Shown here in pieces: positions 20,545 to 29,850 of a stretch of 64,000 nucleotides of DNA (its first letter is position 1; the number at the start of each line of letters is the position of its first letter). The stretch covers positions 124,051 through 188,050 of the forward strand of contig NZ_MOXD01000009.1 in the NCBI RefSeq assembly GCF_001976145.1, given 5' to 3'. The stretch comes from Serratia oryzae (GTDB taxonomy: Bacteria; Pseudomonadota; Gammaproteobacteria; Enterobacterales; Enterobacteriaceae). Both the position numbers and the translations under genes were made by a program. The notes beneath the pieces are model-generated. The model saw only the letters and a list, made by a program, of their open reading frames with translations. It was not told the DNA's origin and made no database searches.

Positions 20545-20952
20545 CTACTGGGGCTGGCTCTTGAATTTAAGCAAATCACGCCGCTCTTTTTTATCCGGAC
20601 GGCGATCCGGGTGCGGCATTGTCAGCGCATTCATCTTGCGGGCCAGCGCCATTTTTTCGCGGTTGGCAATGCTGGCCTCGGTTTCCTGGTAGATCTGCTG
20701 GGCTTCGCTGGCCCCACGCCGCTGAGCGGTAACGGCCAGCACCACGACGGTGCGTTCTTCATTACCCTGGCGCAGTTTGATCTCCGCATTAATCTCAACG
20801 ATTTTGCTCGGCTTGCCGCGTTGGCCGTTGTAGTGCACCTTACCGCCGTCGATCATTTCGCGGGCCAGCGCACGAGTTTTATAAAAACGTGCCGCCCACA
20901 GCCATTTGTCCAGACGGACGGCATCATCATCCTGCGTTGCTTTGGCTTTCAT
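20545..20952 (-). CDS. hslR: Heat-shock protein 15, S4-domain ribosome rescue factor
   Basis: A 135-residue Hsp15 with an S4 RNA-binding domain (VRLDKWLWAARFYKTRALAR, then GGKVHYNGQRGKPS) and a long, basic C-terminal helix ending DKKERRDLLKFKS. E. coli Hsp15 binds 50S subunits that carry stalled nascent chains and helps recycle them. Its start overlaps the yrfG stop by 4 bases, so the two are coupled. Confidence 0.96.
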   Translation of the reverse strand: MKAKATQDDDAVRLDKWLWAARFYKTRALAREMIDGGKVHYNGQRGKPSKIVEINAEIKLRQGNEERTVVVLAVTAQRRGASEAQQIYQETEASIANREKMALARKMNALTMPHPDRRPDKKERRDLLKFKSQPQ

Positions 20953-21629
20953 TGCTCCCCCTGTTTCAACGCCGGTATCAACTGGCGATAGTCGCTCATT
21001 GATGGATAGCGCTGGAAAGTTTTACTCACCGTGCTGGAGTCCGGGTTTTGCACACCCAGGCAGTGGCGGATACCAAAGGTTTGGGCAGCGTCCAGAATCG
21101 GTTCGCTATCATCGATAAACAGCGTGCGCTGTGGATCAAAACCGGTTTGCTGCTGCACTGCCTGCCACAGACGCTGATCTTCTTTCGGATAACCAAATGT
21201 GTGGGTGGAAAGTAATAAATCAAGGTGCTGATCCAACCCGGTGTGCTCAATTTTTACCGCCAGGCTATGCGGATGGGCATTCGTCAGCAGAATGGTGCGG
21301 CGGCCTGCATGACGCAAAGCCTGCAGAAATGGCTCGGTATCTTCACGCAGCCGCGCGCGGTTCCCCACTTCGCTGGTCATGCGGTAGATGTCCAACTCCA
21401 GCCGATGGCTCCAGTAATCAAAGCAATACCAGTTCATGGTGTGCTGCACGGCGAGATATTCGGCATGAATGATTTTACGGGCTTCATCGAACGCAATGGC
21501 CCGTTGTTCACTCAGCGCCTGAGGAACCAGCGTCAGCCAGAAATGGCTGTCGAACTCCAGATCGAGCAGAGTCCCGTCCATATCCAGCAATACGGTGTCA
21601 ATATTGCACCAGTCGAACTCGGGAACCAT
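20949..21629 (-). CDS. yrfG: HAD-family GMP/IMP nucleotidase YrfG
   Basis: The ATG at 21629 is preceded by GGAG at good spacing and gives 226 residues; a longer frame would add eight residues without homology. HAD motif I is LLDMDGT (nucleophile Asp16, Asp18), motif II is ILLTNAHP, and motif III/IV are GYPKEDQRLW and LFIDDSEPILDAA. The E. coli homologue dephosphorylates purine nucleotides. First gene of the yrfG-hslR-hslO set. Confidence 0.94.
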   Translation of the reverse strand: MVPEFDWCNIDTVLLDMDGTLLDLEFDSHFWLTLVPQALSEQRAIAFDEARKIIHAEYLAVQHTMNWYCFDYWSHRLELDIYRMTSEVGNRARLREDTEPFLQALRHAGRRTILLTNAHPHSLAVKIEHTGLDQHLDLLLSTHTFGYPKEDQRLWQAVQQQTGFDPQRTLFIDDSEPILDAAQTFGIRHCLGVQNPDSSTVSKTFQRYPSMSDYRQLIPALKQGEQ

Positions 21630-21715
21630 GAAAAAACTCCATAGGCAGGCCAAGGGTAGCCAATAGTGTTAGCGTAGCATAAGCAGAGTCTGGGTATGCA
21701 CGTGCAATAGCGGAA

Positions 21716-23854
21716 CTAGGCCACGGGGCGTATCGGTACCGGAGTGAGCTGAGGGTTAAAGCAGCTTTCATAGTAGCGCTGGATGTCGGCAAGACGATGT
21801 TGGCTCTTGCGCCAACGCTGCACCAGCCGCCAGGTGTTATAGCCAAGGCTGGCCACCAATGCCAGCAGCAGCAAGCTGGTGCCCAGGTAACGCCACAGGG
21901 TGATGATATCGGGCTCGCTGTGTAAGGCAATATGACGGGTGCCATTGGCATCAACGGCAATATTGGTGATTACGCCCTGAGCACGGAACGGGGTATTCAG
22001 TAACAGTCTGGAGAGACGTTGCAGCTCGTTCCATTGGTCGAGCGCATTGTACTCGGCCAGCGGTCGGGTTGGCAGCGGGTGATCGACCAACTGCTTACCT
22101 TCATCGCTGGTGATCAAGAATCCCCCCGGTGGCGGGCTGTTAAGTGCATCAGTGGCCAAGCGGGTTTCATGGGTGACGAACGACGATGCGGCCGCGTTGC
22201 TGAGGCTTTCCAGCGACTCTGCGCTTACTGGCCGCAACAGGACGTTAACGCCCTGCAGAGTGCCTGATTTGGCCCGCTTCACCAGGCTGGTCCAGTTTTT
22301 GGCATTGCCGAGATTGACCAGCGCGTTTTTCAAGCGTACACAGTCGCTTTCTGAGCCACAAAGATCCTGAGTTTTCAGCACAATGTCTGAGAAGTCATCC
22401 AGCAGGATCATGCCGGATTTTTCAATGGCGCTGGCCAACTGCGGGTTCAGCTTCTGATCGGTTCCACTAGGGTGCAACTGGCGGTTAATCGTAGCCAGCA
22501 GGGCGGCAGCCTTGTCGATCACCTCCGACTCCGGCTGTGGTAACGGCGCTGCGGTGTTCCAGTAGATCCCTGAGCAGTCAAAAGGCATAAAGCCTGGCAC
22601 TACGGCGTTGGTGTTCCCGTTGGCGGGGGGGACATAGCACATACCGGAGCCCTGAATCTTGAGGGTGTCGCCAATGCGCAGCGGTATGGCCTCCAGCGTC
22701 TGAACGTTGGTGACATTGGCATTCTGCGCACCTTGCAGCCAGGCGCTGCTCAATTTAACCGGCAGGCTGAGGGGAACGTAGGCCAGTAATAGGACCAGCG
22801 TTACCAGGGCACTGGCGGCTAGCACGGCGTGCTTACCCCATTGCTGCAAAGGGAAATTCTTTACCTCGTCATGCAAGGAAAGATAGCGCCCTTGGCGTAC
22901 CACTTGCCGGTTGAGGTAGATATCCACGTTGGTGACTTTCCCCAAATCTGACGTGAGGTAAGGCTGCCAGTGTGGGGGATAGGTCAGATCGATCACTCCC
23001 AGAGAGATATTGCTGATTTGCCCCTGATCGGCTTCGTCGAACAATCCCCAGCGTTTTGGCGTGCCGCGTAGGCAGTGGACTTCTTTCAACTCGCTTTCGG
23101 TCGGATGGCGCAGCAGCTTCCAACAGCCCCAGACGATCATCAGTACGGCAACAAAGATCATCCAGGGGATGACTATCACGGGGCTGATCAGGCTGAGAAA
23201 CAGCAGCAATAGGGCGACGGAAATAGCCGCAGCCTCCTTGATACCGTTTGGGCGATGAAGCGCATGTTCCTCGGGTGTTTCCTTGCGGATGTTAACTAAC
23301 TCAATATGCTCGTTCTCCTCCTGGCGGATAGAAGCATTCTGGGCGGGTGTTGCACTGACAGCGGGAGGATGCGCACGATCGTGAATATGATCAAGCAGCG
23401 AATGGCCATTGAGTGAGATAACCAGGGGTAACGTCTGTGTTTTGATTACTTCCACATGATTGTCAGCACTGATGTATTGCTCCCAGAAAGGCGGTAAATG
23501 TATTTCTTCAGAATCAAGATAATAGCGCCAGTTATTGGGCTCATCACTAGCTAGCCCATAACGAGTAATGGCATGAGTAATGGGGTAAACATGCTCACTC
23601 TGTGGCGTGAGCACCAACCTGGGGGAAGACAGCGCTGGGGAAACGGGCAAAAACTTGTTACCGGGCCTGTTTTGTTGATTGAGATAATATTCAACTGCCG
23701 CACGTTCATCTGCGGTCAGCTTACGGTGCGTTGGTTTGATAAAGGGTAGGGAACGCGCCAGTACTGGCTGTGTGCGGAATTTAAGCCAGAAACAGAGGCC
23801 AGCAGTAATCAGGCAAGCTAGCACCAAGACCAATATTAATACTATTGTGCTCAT
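21716..23854 (-). CDS. igaA: IgaA, inner-membrane inhibitor of the Rcs phosphorelay
   Basis: The ATG at 23854 (MSTIVLILVLVL), with GAGG before it, gives 712 residues against 711 in E. coli YrfF. A first membrane helix spans residues 2-21; further helices lie near 215-260, 350-370 and at the C-terminus (SLLLLALVASLGY), with a large periplasmic part between. IgaA restrains the Rcs system through RcsD and is essential when Rcs is intact. A possible 28-codon gene ends 63 bases upstream. Confidence 0.95.
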   Translation of the reverse strand: MSTIVLILVLVLACLITAGLCFWLKFRTQPVLARSLPFIKPTHRKLTADERAAVEYYLNQQNRPGNKFLPVSPALSSPRLVLTPQSEHVYPITHAITRYGLASDEPNNWRYYLDSEEIHLPPFWEQYISADNHVEVIKTQTLPLVISLNGHSLLDHIHDRAHPPAVSATPAQNASIRQEENEHIELVNIRKETPEEHALHRPNGIKEAAAISVALLLLFLSLISPVIVIPWMIFVAVLMIVWGCWKLLRHPTESELKEVHCLRGTPKRWGLFDEADQGQISNISLGVIDLTYPPHWQPYLTSDLGKVTNVDIYLNRQVVRQGRYLSLHDEVKNFPLQQWGKHAVLAASALVTLVLLLAYVPLSLPVKLSSAWLQGAQNANVTNVQTLEAIPLRIGDTLKIQGSGMCYVPPANGNTNAVVPGFMPFDCSGIYWNTAAPLPQPESEVIDKAAALLATINRQLHPSGTDQKLNPQLASAIEKSGMILLDDFSDIVLKTQDLCGSESDCVRLKNALVNLGNAKNWTSLVKRAKSGTLQGVNVLLRPVSAESLESLSNAAASSFVTHETRLATDALNSPPPGGFLITSDEGKQLVDHPLPTRPLAEYNALDQWNELQRLSRLLLNTPFRAQGVITNIAVDANGTRHIALHSEPDIITLWRYLGTSLLLLALVASLGYNTWRLVQRWRKSQHRLADIQRYYESCFNPQLTPVPIRPVA

Positions 23855-23917
23855 GCTGCCCTCATCGTGAACCCATAAACCTGCCAACCTCATAGACTGC
23901 TTGCCTATTATACGGAA

Positions 23918-24004
23918 CTAACTTCCAAAGGAGATAGCTTTCATAACGTAAATTACAGTCACGAGAGCGATTGCTACGGCTGCAATATCAGTTATTTCGG
24001 ACAT
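23918..24004 (-). CDS. Possible 28-residue single-span membrane peptide upstream of igaA
   Basis: From the ATG at 24004 the frame reads MSEITDIAAVAIALVTVIY, then VMKAISFGS and a TAG stop. A charged N-terminus (Glu3, Asp6) is followed by about 20 hydrophobic residues with one Lys near the end, the shape of many enteric small inner-membrane proteins. It is co-oriented with igaA and ends 63 bases before its start. There is no good Shine-Dalgarno sequence, the main doubt. I do not recognise it; an in-frame GTG two codons upstream is an alternative start. Confidence 0.4.
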   Translation of the reverse strand: MSEITDIAAVAIALVTVIYVMKAISFGS

Positions 24005-24222
24005 ATGCACAATTCAGATTATCCGCAGGGGATGTGCCGTATAACTTGACGACTGATAATAGATGATAGCAACGCATCTACAGACCTGATATCGGCTTTA
24101 TCCTATTTTATTATGCCGTTTTTAGTGAGTTTTTTGGGCAAATGGCTTCATGCTGGCTACGCTTGTTAAAAAAAAGTAAATTAGTGCTGAAGTTCGTTGC
24201 GACAAAGGTTCTCATTAACGCA

Positions 24223-24244
24223 CAATGTGATCAAGATCGAATTT
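24223..24244 (+). promoter_or_regulatory. Near-consensus CRP site upstream of nudE
   Basis: Eighteen of 22 bases match the ideal CRP sequence, including an intact AATGTGATC and AGATC core. It is centred about 91 bases upstream of the nudE ATG, in a divergent region also upstream of igaA. Confidence 0.65.
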
Positions 24245-24324
24245 AAGCACCTGAACTGAATGGCGTGCGCACATCATTATCCTGGTTATCGGCTTGTTGA
24301 GCAGGTAATCCATTTGAGGCAATC

Positions 24325-24879
24325 ATGCATAAACACCTGCAAAAACCTAAAATTCTGAAAGTAGAAACGGTCGCCCGCTCGCGTTTATTCAACGTCGAAT
24401 CAGTCGATCTGGAGTTCAGTAACGGTGTTCGGCGGGTTTATGAACGTATGCGGCCTTCAGAGCGTGAGGCGGTGATGATTGTGCCCGTCGTGGGGGACGA
24501 TCTCTTGCTGATCCACGAATATGCGGTGGGTACCGAATCTTACGAGCTGGGCTTCCCGAAAGGCCTGATCGATCTTGGGGAGGGCGTGCTGGAAGCGGCT
24601 AACCGTGAATTGATGGAGGAGGTGGGTTTTGGTGCGCGCCGCTTTGATTTCCTTGGCAAACTGACGATGGCTCCCTCTTACTTTTCTAGCCAGATGAATA
24701 TCGTGCTGGCGCACGATCTCTACCCGCAAAGCCTGGAAGGGGATGAACCGGAGCCGCTACCACAGGTGCGCTGGCCGATTGCCAACATGATGGCGTTACT
24801 GGAAGAGGAGGATTTCCGCGAGGCCCGTAACGTCAGCGCGCTGTTCCTGGCTGAGGCTTTTCTGCGTAATTCGCGTTAA
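24325..24879 (+). CDS. nudE: ADP compounds hydrolase NudE (Nudix)
   Basis: A 184-residue Nudix hydrolase (E. coli 186). The Nudix box is complete: GLIDLGEGVLEAANRELMEE followed by VGF, fitting G-x5-E-x7-RE-x2-EE-xG. The YELGFPKG and MAPSYFSS segments are family-specific. It cleaves Ap3A, ADP-ribose and NADH. It is convergent with mrcA through a shared terminator and has a strong CRP site upstream. Confidence 0.96.
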   Translation: MHKHLQKPKILKVETVARSRLFNVESVDLEFSNGVRRVYERMRPSEREAVMIVPVVGDDLLLIHEYAVGTESYELGFPKGLIDLGEGVLEAANRELMEEVGFGARRFDFLGKLTMAPSYFSSQMNIVLAHDLYPQSLEGDEPEPLPQVRWPIANMMALLEEEDFREARNVSALFLAEAFLRNSR

Positions 24880-24902
24880 CGTTACCCAGATGATTTCCTG
24901 CT

Positions 24903-24931
24903 AAAAAAATGGCCAGATCGCTCTGGCCATT
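24903..24931. terminator. Bidirectional terminator between nudE and mrcA
   Basis: AATGGCCAGA, loop TCGC, TCTGGCCATT: a perfect 10-bp stem with an A run on the left and GTCGTTTTT on the right. Both convergent genes can use it; the mrcA stop lies 8 bases away. Confidence 0.8.
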
Positions 24932-24938
24932 GTCGTTT

Positions 24939-27497
24939 TTAGAACAGCTCGTGGCTTTCGCCGCCAGGGTCCGTCAAGGTGGTACCGGCGTCATGTACCG
25001 AGAATGTTGTTGGCTGAGTGCCGTCGATAAAATACTCGGAGCGGCTGCCACTACCACCGTTGGACAGCTTGCCGGTGCTCTTGTCGATGGTTACGCTGAC
25101 AATGCCCGGTGGTGGTGTGACTTTCTGCTCAGGTATACCTTCCAGTGCCACTTTCATAAAGTCATCCCACGCCGGTTGCGCACTCTTTGCACCGCCTTCG
25201 CCGCCAGAGATCTGATCCTCAATAGCGCCAGAAGCGGTTGCACGCCCCAGATCGCGACGATGATCGTCAAAACCGATCCAGACCGACGTTACGGTATTCG
25301 GGCCGTAGCCGGAGAACCAGGCATCTTTTGAACTGTTAGTGGTCCCGGTTTTGCCACCGATATCACGGCGCTTCAGATCGCGCCCGGCACGCCAGCCGGT
25401 CCCCATCCAGCCTGGTTCGCCGAAGATGTTGCTATTCAGCGCATCGCGCATCAGGAATGCCAGAGGCGTGCTGATAACGTGCGGCGCATATTGCTGCTCG
25501 TTATCCTGCTGTACCTGGGTTGGCGTTACCTGCTCCAACTGAGGCATTGGCACAGTGGCGTTACTGTTTTCCTGCGATACTGCCACGTTTTCAACGTTAT
25601 CATCAGAAAGCATCGCCGAACGTTGCGTATCGCCATAGATCACCGGCAGGTTGCAGCTTTCACATACCACTTTCGGCTTGGTTTCAAACAGGGCTTTGCC
25701 GCTGTCGTCTTCAATCTTGGTGATGAAGTAAGGGTCGACCAGATAGCCGCCATTCGCCAGCACCGAGTAGCCACGCACGACCTGCAGAGGCGTAAAGGAG
25801 GCAGAACCTAACGCCAGGGATTCCGAATGCACGATGTTCTGTGCCGGGAAACCAAAGCGTTGCAGATATTCCGCTGCATAATCAACGCCCATCGCGCGCA
25901 TGGCACGCACCATCACCACGTTCTTCGATTGCCCCAGACCTTGGCGCAGCCGGATCGGGCCGTCATAGGTTGGCGGTGAGTTTTTTGGCCGCCAATCTGT
26001 TCCGGCACCGGCATCCCAGCGAGCAATCGGCAGATCGTTGAGAATGGTGGCCAGCGTCAGACCCTTATCCATCGCCGCGGTGTACAGGAAGGGCTTGATG
26101 TTGGAACCGACCTGGCGCAGCGCCTGAGTCACGCGATTGAACTTGCTCTGGTTGAAATCGAAACCACCGACCAGCGCCTTGATGGCACCGTTGTTGGGAT
26201 CGATGGATACCAGCGCCGAGTTGACATCTGGAACCTGAGACAGCCACCAGTTGTCATTCACTTTGCGCACCCACACCTGCTGGCCCGCCTGAACCACATC
26301 GGTGACGCGTTTCGGCGTTGGGCCCTGCTGGGTATCTGTTTTGAACGGGCGTGCCCAGCGCATACCAGACATCGGCAACGTAACGTTGCTGCCATCACCC
26401 AGCATCGCCATGGCCTGGTTGGCATCGGCCTGGGTAATCACCGCAGGAACCAGCGGGCCGTAGCTCGGCAGGTTTTTCAGGGAATCAACAATCTGTTTCT
26501 GATCCCAGGCGGCTTCACCCACTTTCCACAGCACGTTCGACGGGCCGCGGTAACCGTGGCGCATGTCATAGTCCAGAACGTTGTTACGCACCGCGTCCTG
26601 CGCTGCCAACTGCAGCTTCTTGGTGATGGTGGTGTAAACCTTGTAGCCGTCGGTATAGGCGTTCTCACCATAACGCGTGATCATCTCCTGACGTACCATC
26701 TCGGCAAGATAGGGCGCAGAGAAGCTGATTTCCGGCGCATGGTAGTGAGCGACCAGTTCCTCATTACGGGCCTGATCGTATTGCGCCTGCGTGATGTAAT
26801 GCTCATCGAGCATACGCGACAGCACGACGTTGCGGCGCGCCACGGCACGATCGTGCGAATACAGCGGGTTGAAGGTCGACGGTGCTTTCGGCAGGCCGGC
26901 AATGGTCGCCATCTCGCTTAAGCTGAGCTGGCTGACATCTTTGCCGAAGTAAACCTGCGCGGCCGCCCCGACGCCGTAAGCGCGGTAGCCCAGGTAGATC
27001 TTGTTGAGATACAGCTCAAGAATTTCGTCTTTGGACAGCATCTGCTCGATGCGTATCGCCAGGAAAACTTCCTTGATTTTACGCATCAGGGTGCGTTCTG
27101 GGCTCAAGAAGAAGTTTCTTGCCAACTGTTGGGTGATGGTGCTGGCACCTTGCGACGCACGGCCAGAAACCAGGGCGACAGATGCAGCACGGAAGATACC
27201 CACCGGATCAATACCGTGGTGTTCATAGAAACGGCTGTCTTCCGTTGCGATGAAGGCGTGCGTCATCACCGGTGGAATTTGTTCCAGCTTGAGAGGAATA
27301 CGCCGTTTTTCACCGAATTGAGCGATCAGTTCGCCATCGGCGCTGTAAACCTGCATCGGAATTTGCAGCCGCACGTCTTTCAGCGTTGCGACGTCGGGCA
27401 GTTGTGGCTCGACATATTTGTACAAGCCAAAAATCGAGGCTGCTCCCAGCAAGATGCAACACACTGCAAGGATTAGAAAATACTTTACGAACTTCAC
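24939..27497 (-). CDS. mrcA: Penicillin-binding protein 1a
   Basis: A bifunctional class A PBP of 852 residues (E. coli 850). An N-terminal signal anchor (residues 5-27) precedes the GT51 glycosyltransferase with catalytic Glu86 (ATEDSRFYEHHGID) and the transpeptidase with Ser465 (SNIKPFLY), SKN (GQSKNVVM) and Lys716 in KTGT. It polymerises and cross-links peptidoglycan in the periplasm. It is divergent from hofM, 121 bases away, as in E. coli. Confidence 0.98.
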   Translation of the reverse strand: MKFVKYFLILAVCCILLGAASIFGLYKYVEPQLPDVATLKDVRLQIPMQVYSADGELIAQFGEKRRIPLKLEQIPPVMTHAFIATEDSRFYEHHGIDPVGIFRAASVALVSGRASQGASTITQQLARNFFLSPERTLMRKIKEVFLAIRIEQMLSKDEILELYLNKIYLGYRAYGVGAAAQVYFGKDVSQLSLSEMATIAGLPKAPSTFNPLYSHDRAVARRNVVLSRMLDEHYITQAQYDQARNEELVAHYHAPEISFSAPYLAEMVRQEMITRYGENAYTDGYKVYTTITKKLQLAAQDAVRNNVLDYDMRHGYRGPSNVLWKVGEAAWDQKQIVDSLKNLPSYGPLVPAVITQADANQAMAMLGDGSNVTLPMSGMRWARPFKTDTQQGPTPKRVTDVVQAGQQVWVRKVNDNWWLSQVPDVNSALVSIDPNNGAIKALVGGFDFNQSKFNRVTQALRQVGSNIKPFLYTAAMDKGLTLATILNDLPIARWDAGAGTDWRPKNSPPTYDGPIRLRQGLGQSKNVVMVRAMRAMGVDYAAEYLQRFGFPAQNIVHSESLALGSASFTPLQVVRGYSVLANGGYLVDPYFITKIEDDSGKALFETKPKVVCESCNLPVIYGDTQRSAMLSDDNVENVAVSQENSNATVPMPQLEQVTPTQVQQDNEQQYAPHVISTPLAFLMRDALNSNIFGEPGWMGTGWRAGRDLKRRDIGGKTGTTNSSKDAWFSGYGPNTVTSVWIGFDDHRRDLGRATASGAIEDQISGGEGGAKSAQPAWDDFMKVALEGIPEQKVTPPPGIVSVTIDKSTGKLSNGGSGSRSEYFIDGTQPTTFSVHDAGTTLTDPGGESHELF

Positions 27498-27618
27498 CTG
27501 AGATTTCCCATTTCATGTCATTTGGGCAGTTTATAAACAACCGCGCGGTAGTATAAAGGCAAGCCTGCGACATGGATATGTTCTTTTGTCATCTGACGAT
27601 ACGGAAGTGGGGTGAAAT

Positions 27619-28461
27619 ATGTTCTCTCAAACATGGCAGGTAGGCTTGGATATACAAAGTCACTGCGTGAGGGCACTGGCGGCGCAGCATCGCCGTAGTG
27701 GCTGGCAACTGCGTTATTGGTGGCAACAGGCGCTGCCGCAGCCGGTGCTGCGCGATGGTTATATGGAAAATTCTGAAATACTGATTACCCTACTAAAGCA
27801 GTGGCGTATTCGGTTACCAAGACATATTTCCTTACGCATTGCTTTGCCAGCGCAGCGGGTGTTACAGCACAGTTTACCGTCGCCGGATTATCGCCTGCGG
27901 GAACCGGTTCGCCATGACTACATCACGGCCCAAGGGCTGAAACAGTTCCCGCTCGACAGCCAGACGCTGGCGATGGATTACCGCATCGCGCCGTCCAATA
28001 CCAATCAACTGCTGCTCACCGCCGCCCGTCAGCAGGAACTGCAGCAGTGGCTGCACTGCCTGCAGCAAGCCAATCTCCAGCCGCAGGTTGTTGATATTAC
28101 TCCCAGCGCGTTGTGTTCCATGGCGGCCTTTGCCGGCCTGACGCGTGATGCTGGCCTGCTGCATCGTCTGGAACAGGAGTGGCTGTGGGTGGCACCGCGC
28201 AGTATGCCTTTTGCCTACGGCGTACTGCCGGTCAGTGAAACAGGTTGCGTGCAACAGGCACTGGCCGCCATGCGAGCGGCCTGCCCGGGATTGGGTGAGA
28301 AAGAGGTGTATTACAGCAGCGTCTTGGATGAGCCTTTGCCCGCAGGCGTCAGTTCTTGGTCACCCTTCACCGCCTTCAGCCAGTTGCACCCACCGTTACC
28401 CGCGCAGCCTACGGCTTTTGTTCTGGCGGGTGGGCTGGCGTTACGCCGCGAGGATCGCTGA
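27619..28461 (+). CDS. hofM: HofM, PilM-like assembly protein for DNA uptake
   Basis: A 280-residue PilM-type protein beginning MFSQTWQVGLDIQSHCVRAL, which resembles the actin-like ATPase start of PilM, though much shorter than typical PilM (~350). First gene of the hofMNOPQ operon, which in E. coli is needed for using double-stranded DNA as a carbon source and is under CRP/Sxy control. A TGCGA half site of the CRP-S type occurs at 27566-27570, but its partner is poor. Its stop overlaps the hofN ATG (TGATG). Confidence 0.88.
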   Translation: MFSQTWQVGLDIQSHCVRALAAQHRRSGWQLRYWWQQALPQPVLRDGYMENSEILITLLKQWRIRLPRHISLRIALPAQRVLQHSLPSPDYRLREPVRHDYITAQGLKQFPLDSQTLAMDYRIAPSNTNQLLLTAARQQELQQWLHCLQQANLQPQVVDITPSALCSMAAFAGLTRDAGLLHRLEQEWLWVAPRSMPFAYGVLPVSETGCVQQALAAMRAACPGLGEKEVYYSSVLDEPLPAGVSSWSPFTAFSQLHPPLPAQPTAFVLAGGLALRREDR

Positions 28462-29000
28462 TGTATCAGGTTAATCTTTTGCCCTGGCGCATCAGGGCAC
28501 AACGGCAACGCTATGGTTTCTGGTTGCGAGCCTTCAGCATGCAACTGTTGGTTGTTTTGGTGCTCCTGACCACGGCTTGCTTCCTATTGCGTTATCAGCA
28601 GGGGCAACAGCAGAGTGCGGTGCAGAGGCTGACACAGCAACACCAGGTGCTGACGGGGCAGCTCCAGCAGACGCAGCAGGTGATGGCAACGCTGGCGCGC
28701 CTGGCCGAGGCAGAAAATCGTCGCCAGCAGAATGAAGCACATAACCGGCGTTACCGGTCTTTACTGCAGCAACTCTCGGCGTTAATACCCGACGAACTAT
28801 GGCTGACGGCGCTGGAAGAGAATGCGCAGGGCATTGCGTTGCGTGGTTTTGGCCGGCAGTACGCCGCGATCGCCCTGTTTACGCAGCGCTTGGCGGCCTT
28901 GCCTTTGTTGGAAAATCACCGCCTGGCGGAGGTGGTCCAGCATAAAGACGGCATGTTGGCTTTCACCCTGACAGCCCGCTGGGGGAAAAAAGATGGATAA
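28461..29000 (+). CDS. hofN: HofN, PilN-like inner-membrane protein
   Basis: I place the start at 28461 (MYQVNLLPWRIRAQRQR), the classic PilN opening with the NLLPWR motif, giving 179 residues. One membrane helix at about 25-43 is followed by a Gln-rich coiled coil and a small periplasmic domain. PilN binds the cytoplasmic PilM by its N-terminal motif. The gene overlaps hofM by one base and hofO by 8. Confidence 0.9.
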   Translation: MYQVNLLPWRIRAQRQRYGFWLRAFSMQLLVVLVLLTTACFLLRYQQGQQQSAVQRLTQQHQVLTGQLQQTQQVMATLARLAEAENRRQQNEAHNRRYRSLLQQLSALIPDELWLTALEENAQGIALRGFGRQYAAIALFTQRLAALPLLENHRLAEVVQHKDGMLAFTLTARWGKKDG

Positions 29001-29499
29001 ACCGCTGCCGGATTGGATCAGGCCTTGGCTTTACCGGCCAGCTTGGCAACTGCTGGTGGTGCAATGGCTGCTCCTGATGGGGTTGGTGTTGCCGATCGGC
29101 GCGTTGCTGGTCTATGGCGAATGGCAACAGCGTGAGCAGTGGCAGGCGCAGCGGCAGCAGTTAGAGGCACAGATTTCCGAGCGCCAGCAACAATTGGCGC
29201 GCTTGCCGGCGCTGGGGGAATTGGAGCGGCAACTGCAGGGGCGAGTTTTGGCGCTGCCCGCGGAACCGGAGAGCTTTGCCAGCAGGCTTTATCAGGCAGG
29301 TGGTGTATTGCTACGTTGGCAACAGCAGGATCAACCCGCCCAGCAAGTTGTGAAGCTGCAGGTGGATTTTCGCGGGCTTTTGCACTTGCTGGAAGGGGTA
29401 TCGCCCTCGCAGCGTATTGGCCAGATGGCGGTCGAAAAGCAAACGGCAGGGTTGATTACCCAACTGATTTTGCTCTCACCTGAAGAGAGGCACGAATGA
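28993..29499 (+). CDS. hofO: HofO, PilO-like inner-membrane protein
   Basis: A 168-residue bitopic protein: a short cytoplasmic start, one membrane helix near 19-41 (LVVQWLLLMGLVLPIGALLV), a Gln/Arg-rich coiled coil and a ferredoxin-like C-terminal domain. Sequence is weakly conserved, so the name rests mainly on topology and on its position between hofN and hofP. It overlaps hofP by 4 bases. Confidence 0.85.
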   Translation: MDKPLPDWIRPWLYRPAWQLLVVQWLLLMGLVLPIGALLVYGEWQQREQWQAQRQQLEAQISERQQQLARLPALGELERQLQGRVLALPAEPESFASRLYQAGGVLLRWQQQDQPAQQVVKLQVDFRGLLHLLEGVSPSQRIGQMAVEKQTAGLITQLILLSPEERHE

Positions 29500-29840
29500 G
29501 GCGGAAATATTGGCTGTGGCTGATGTTTGCCAACCCGGTCTGGGCTGCTCAAGATCGCGATCCGTTTCAGCAACCTTTGACGGCGTCTTGTCTTTCACCG
29601 GTGGTTTCTCCGGCAGACTGGCAGCTAAAAGGCACAATTGGTGAGCCCGGTTTGCGCCATGGTTGGCTGATGACGCCGCAAGGGCAGTGGTTCAGGCTGC
29701 AACCGCAGCAGACGTTGTTGGACGGGCTTTGGCAGGTGCTACAGATCAACGAGCGGCAACTTGAACTCAGTGAAGTGGACATGGAGCGCGTTTGTTCTCC
29801 AGCGAAGAGCAACATTGTGTTGCGGTTGGGTAAACCCTAG
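29496..29840 (+). CDS. hofP: HofP, PilP-like periplasmic protein
   Basis: A 114-residue protein with a signal sequence (MRRKYWLWLMFANPVWA) and a beta-rich domain (ADWQLKGTIG, QWFRLQPQQTLLDGLWQVLQ) like the C-terminal domain of PilP, which links the inner-membrane PilNO complex to the secretin. It lies between hofO (4-base overlap) and hofQ (10-base gap). Confidence 0.85.
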   Translation: MRRKYWLWLMFANPVWAAQDRDPFQQPLTASCLSPVVSPADWQLKGTIGEPGLRHGWLMTPQGQWFRLQPQQTLLDGLWQVLQINERQLELSEVDMERVCSPAKSNIVLRLGKP

Positions 29841-29850
29841 GGAAATGGGA

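Larger units (their letters stand above)
23855..24324. other. igaA-nudE divergent intergenic region
   Basis: A 470-base A+T-rich region between two divergent genes. It holds a near-consensus CRP site on the nudE side and a short leftward frame on the igaA side, both listed. An 18-codon rightward frame at 24114-24170 has no ribosome site and is taken as noise. Confidence 0.6.
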
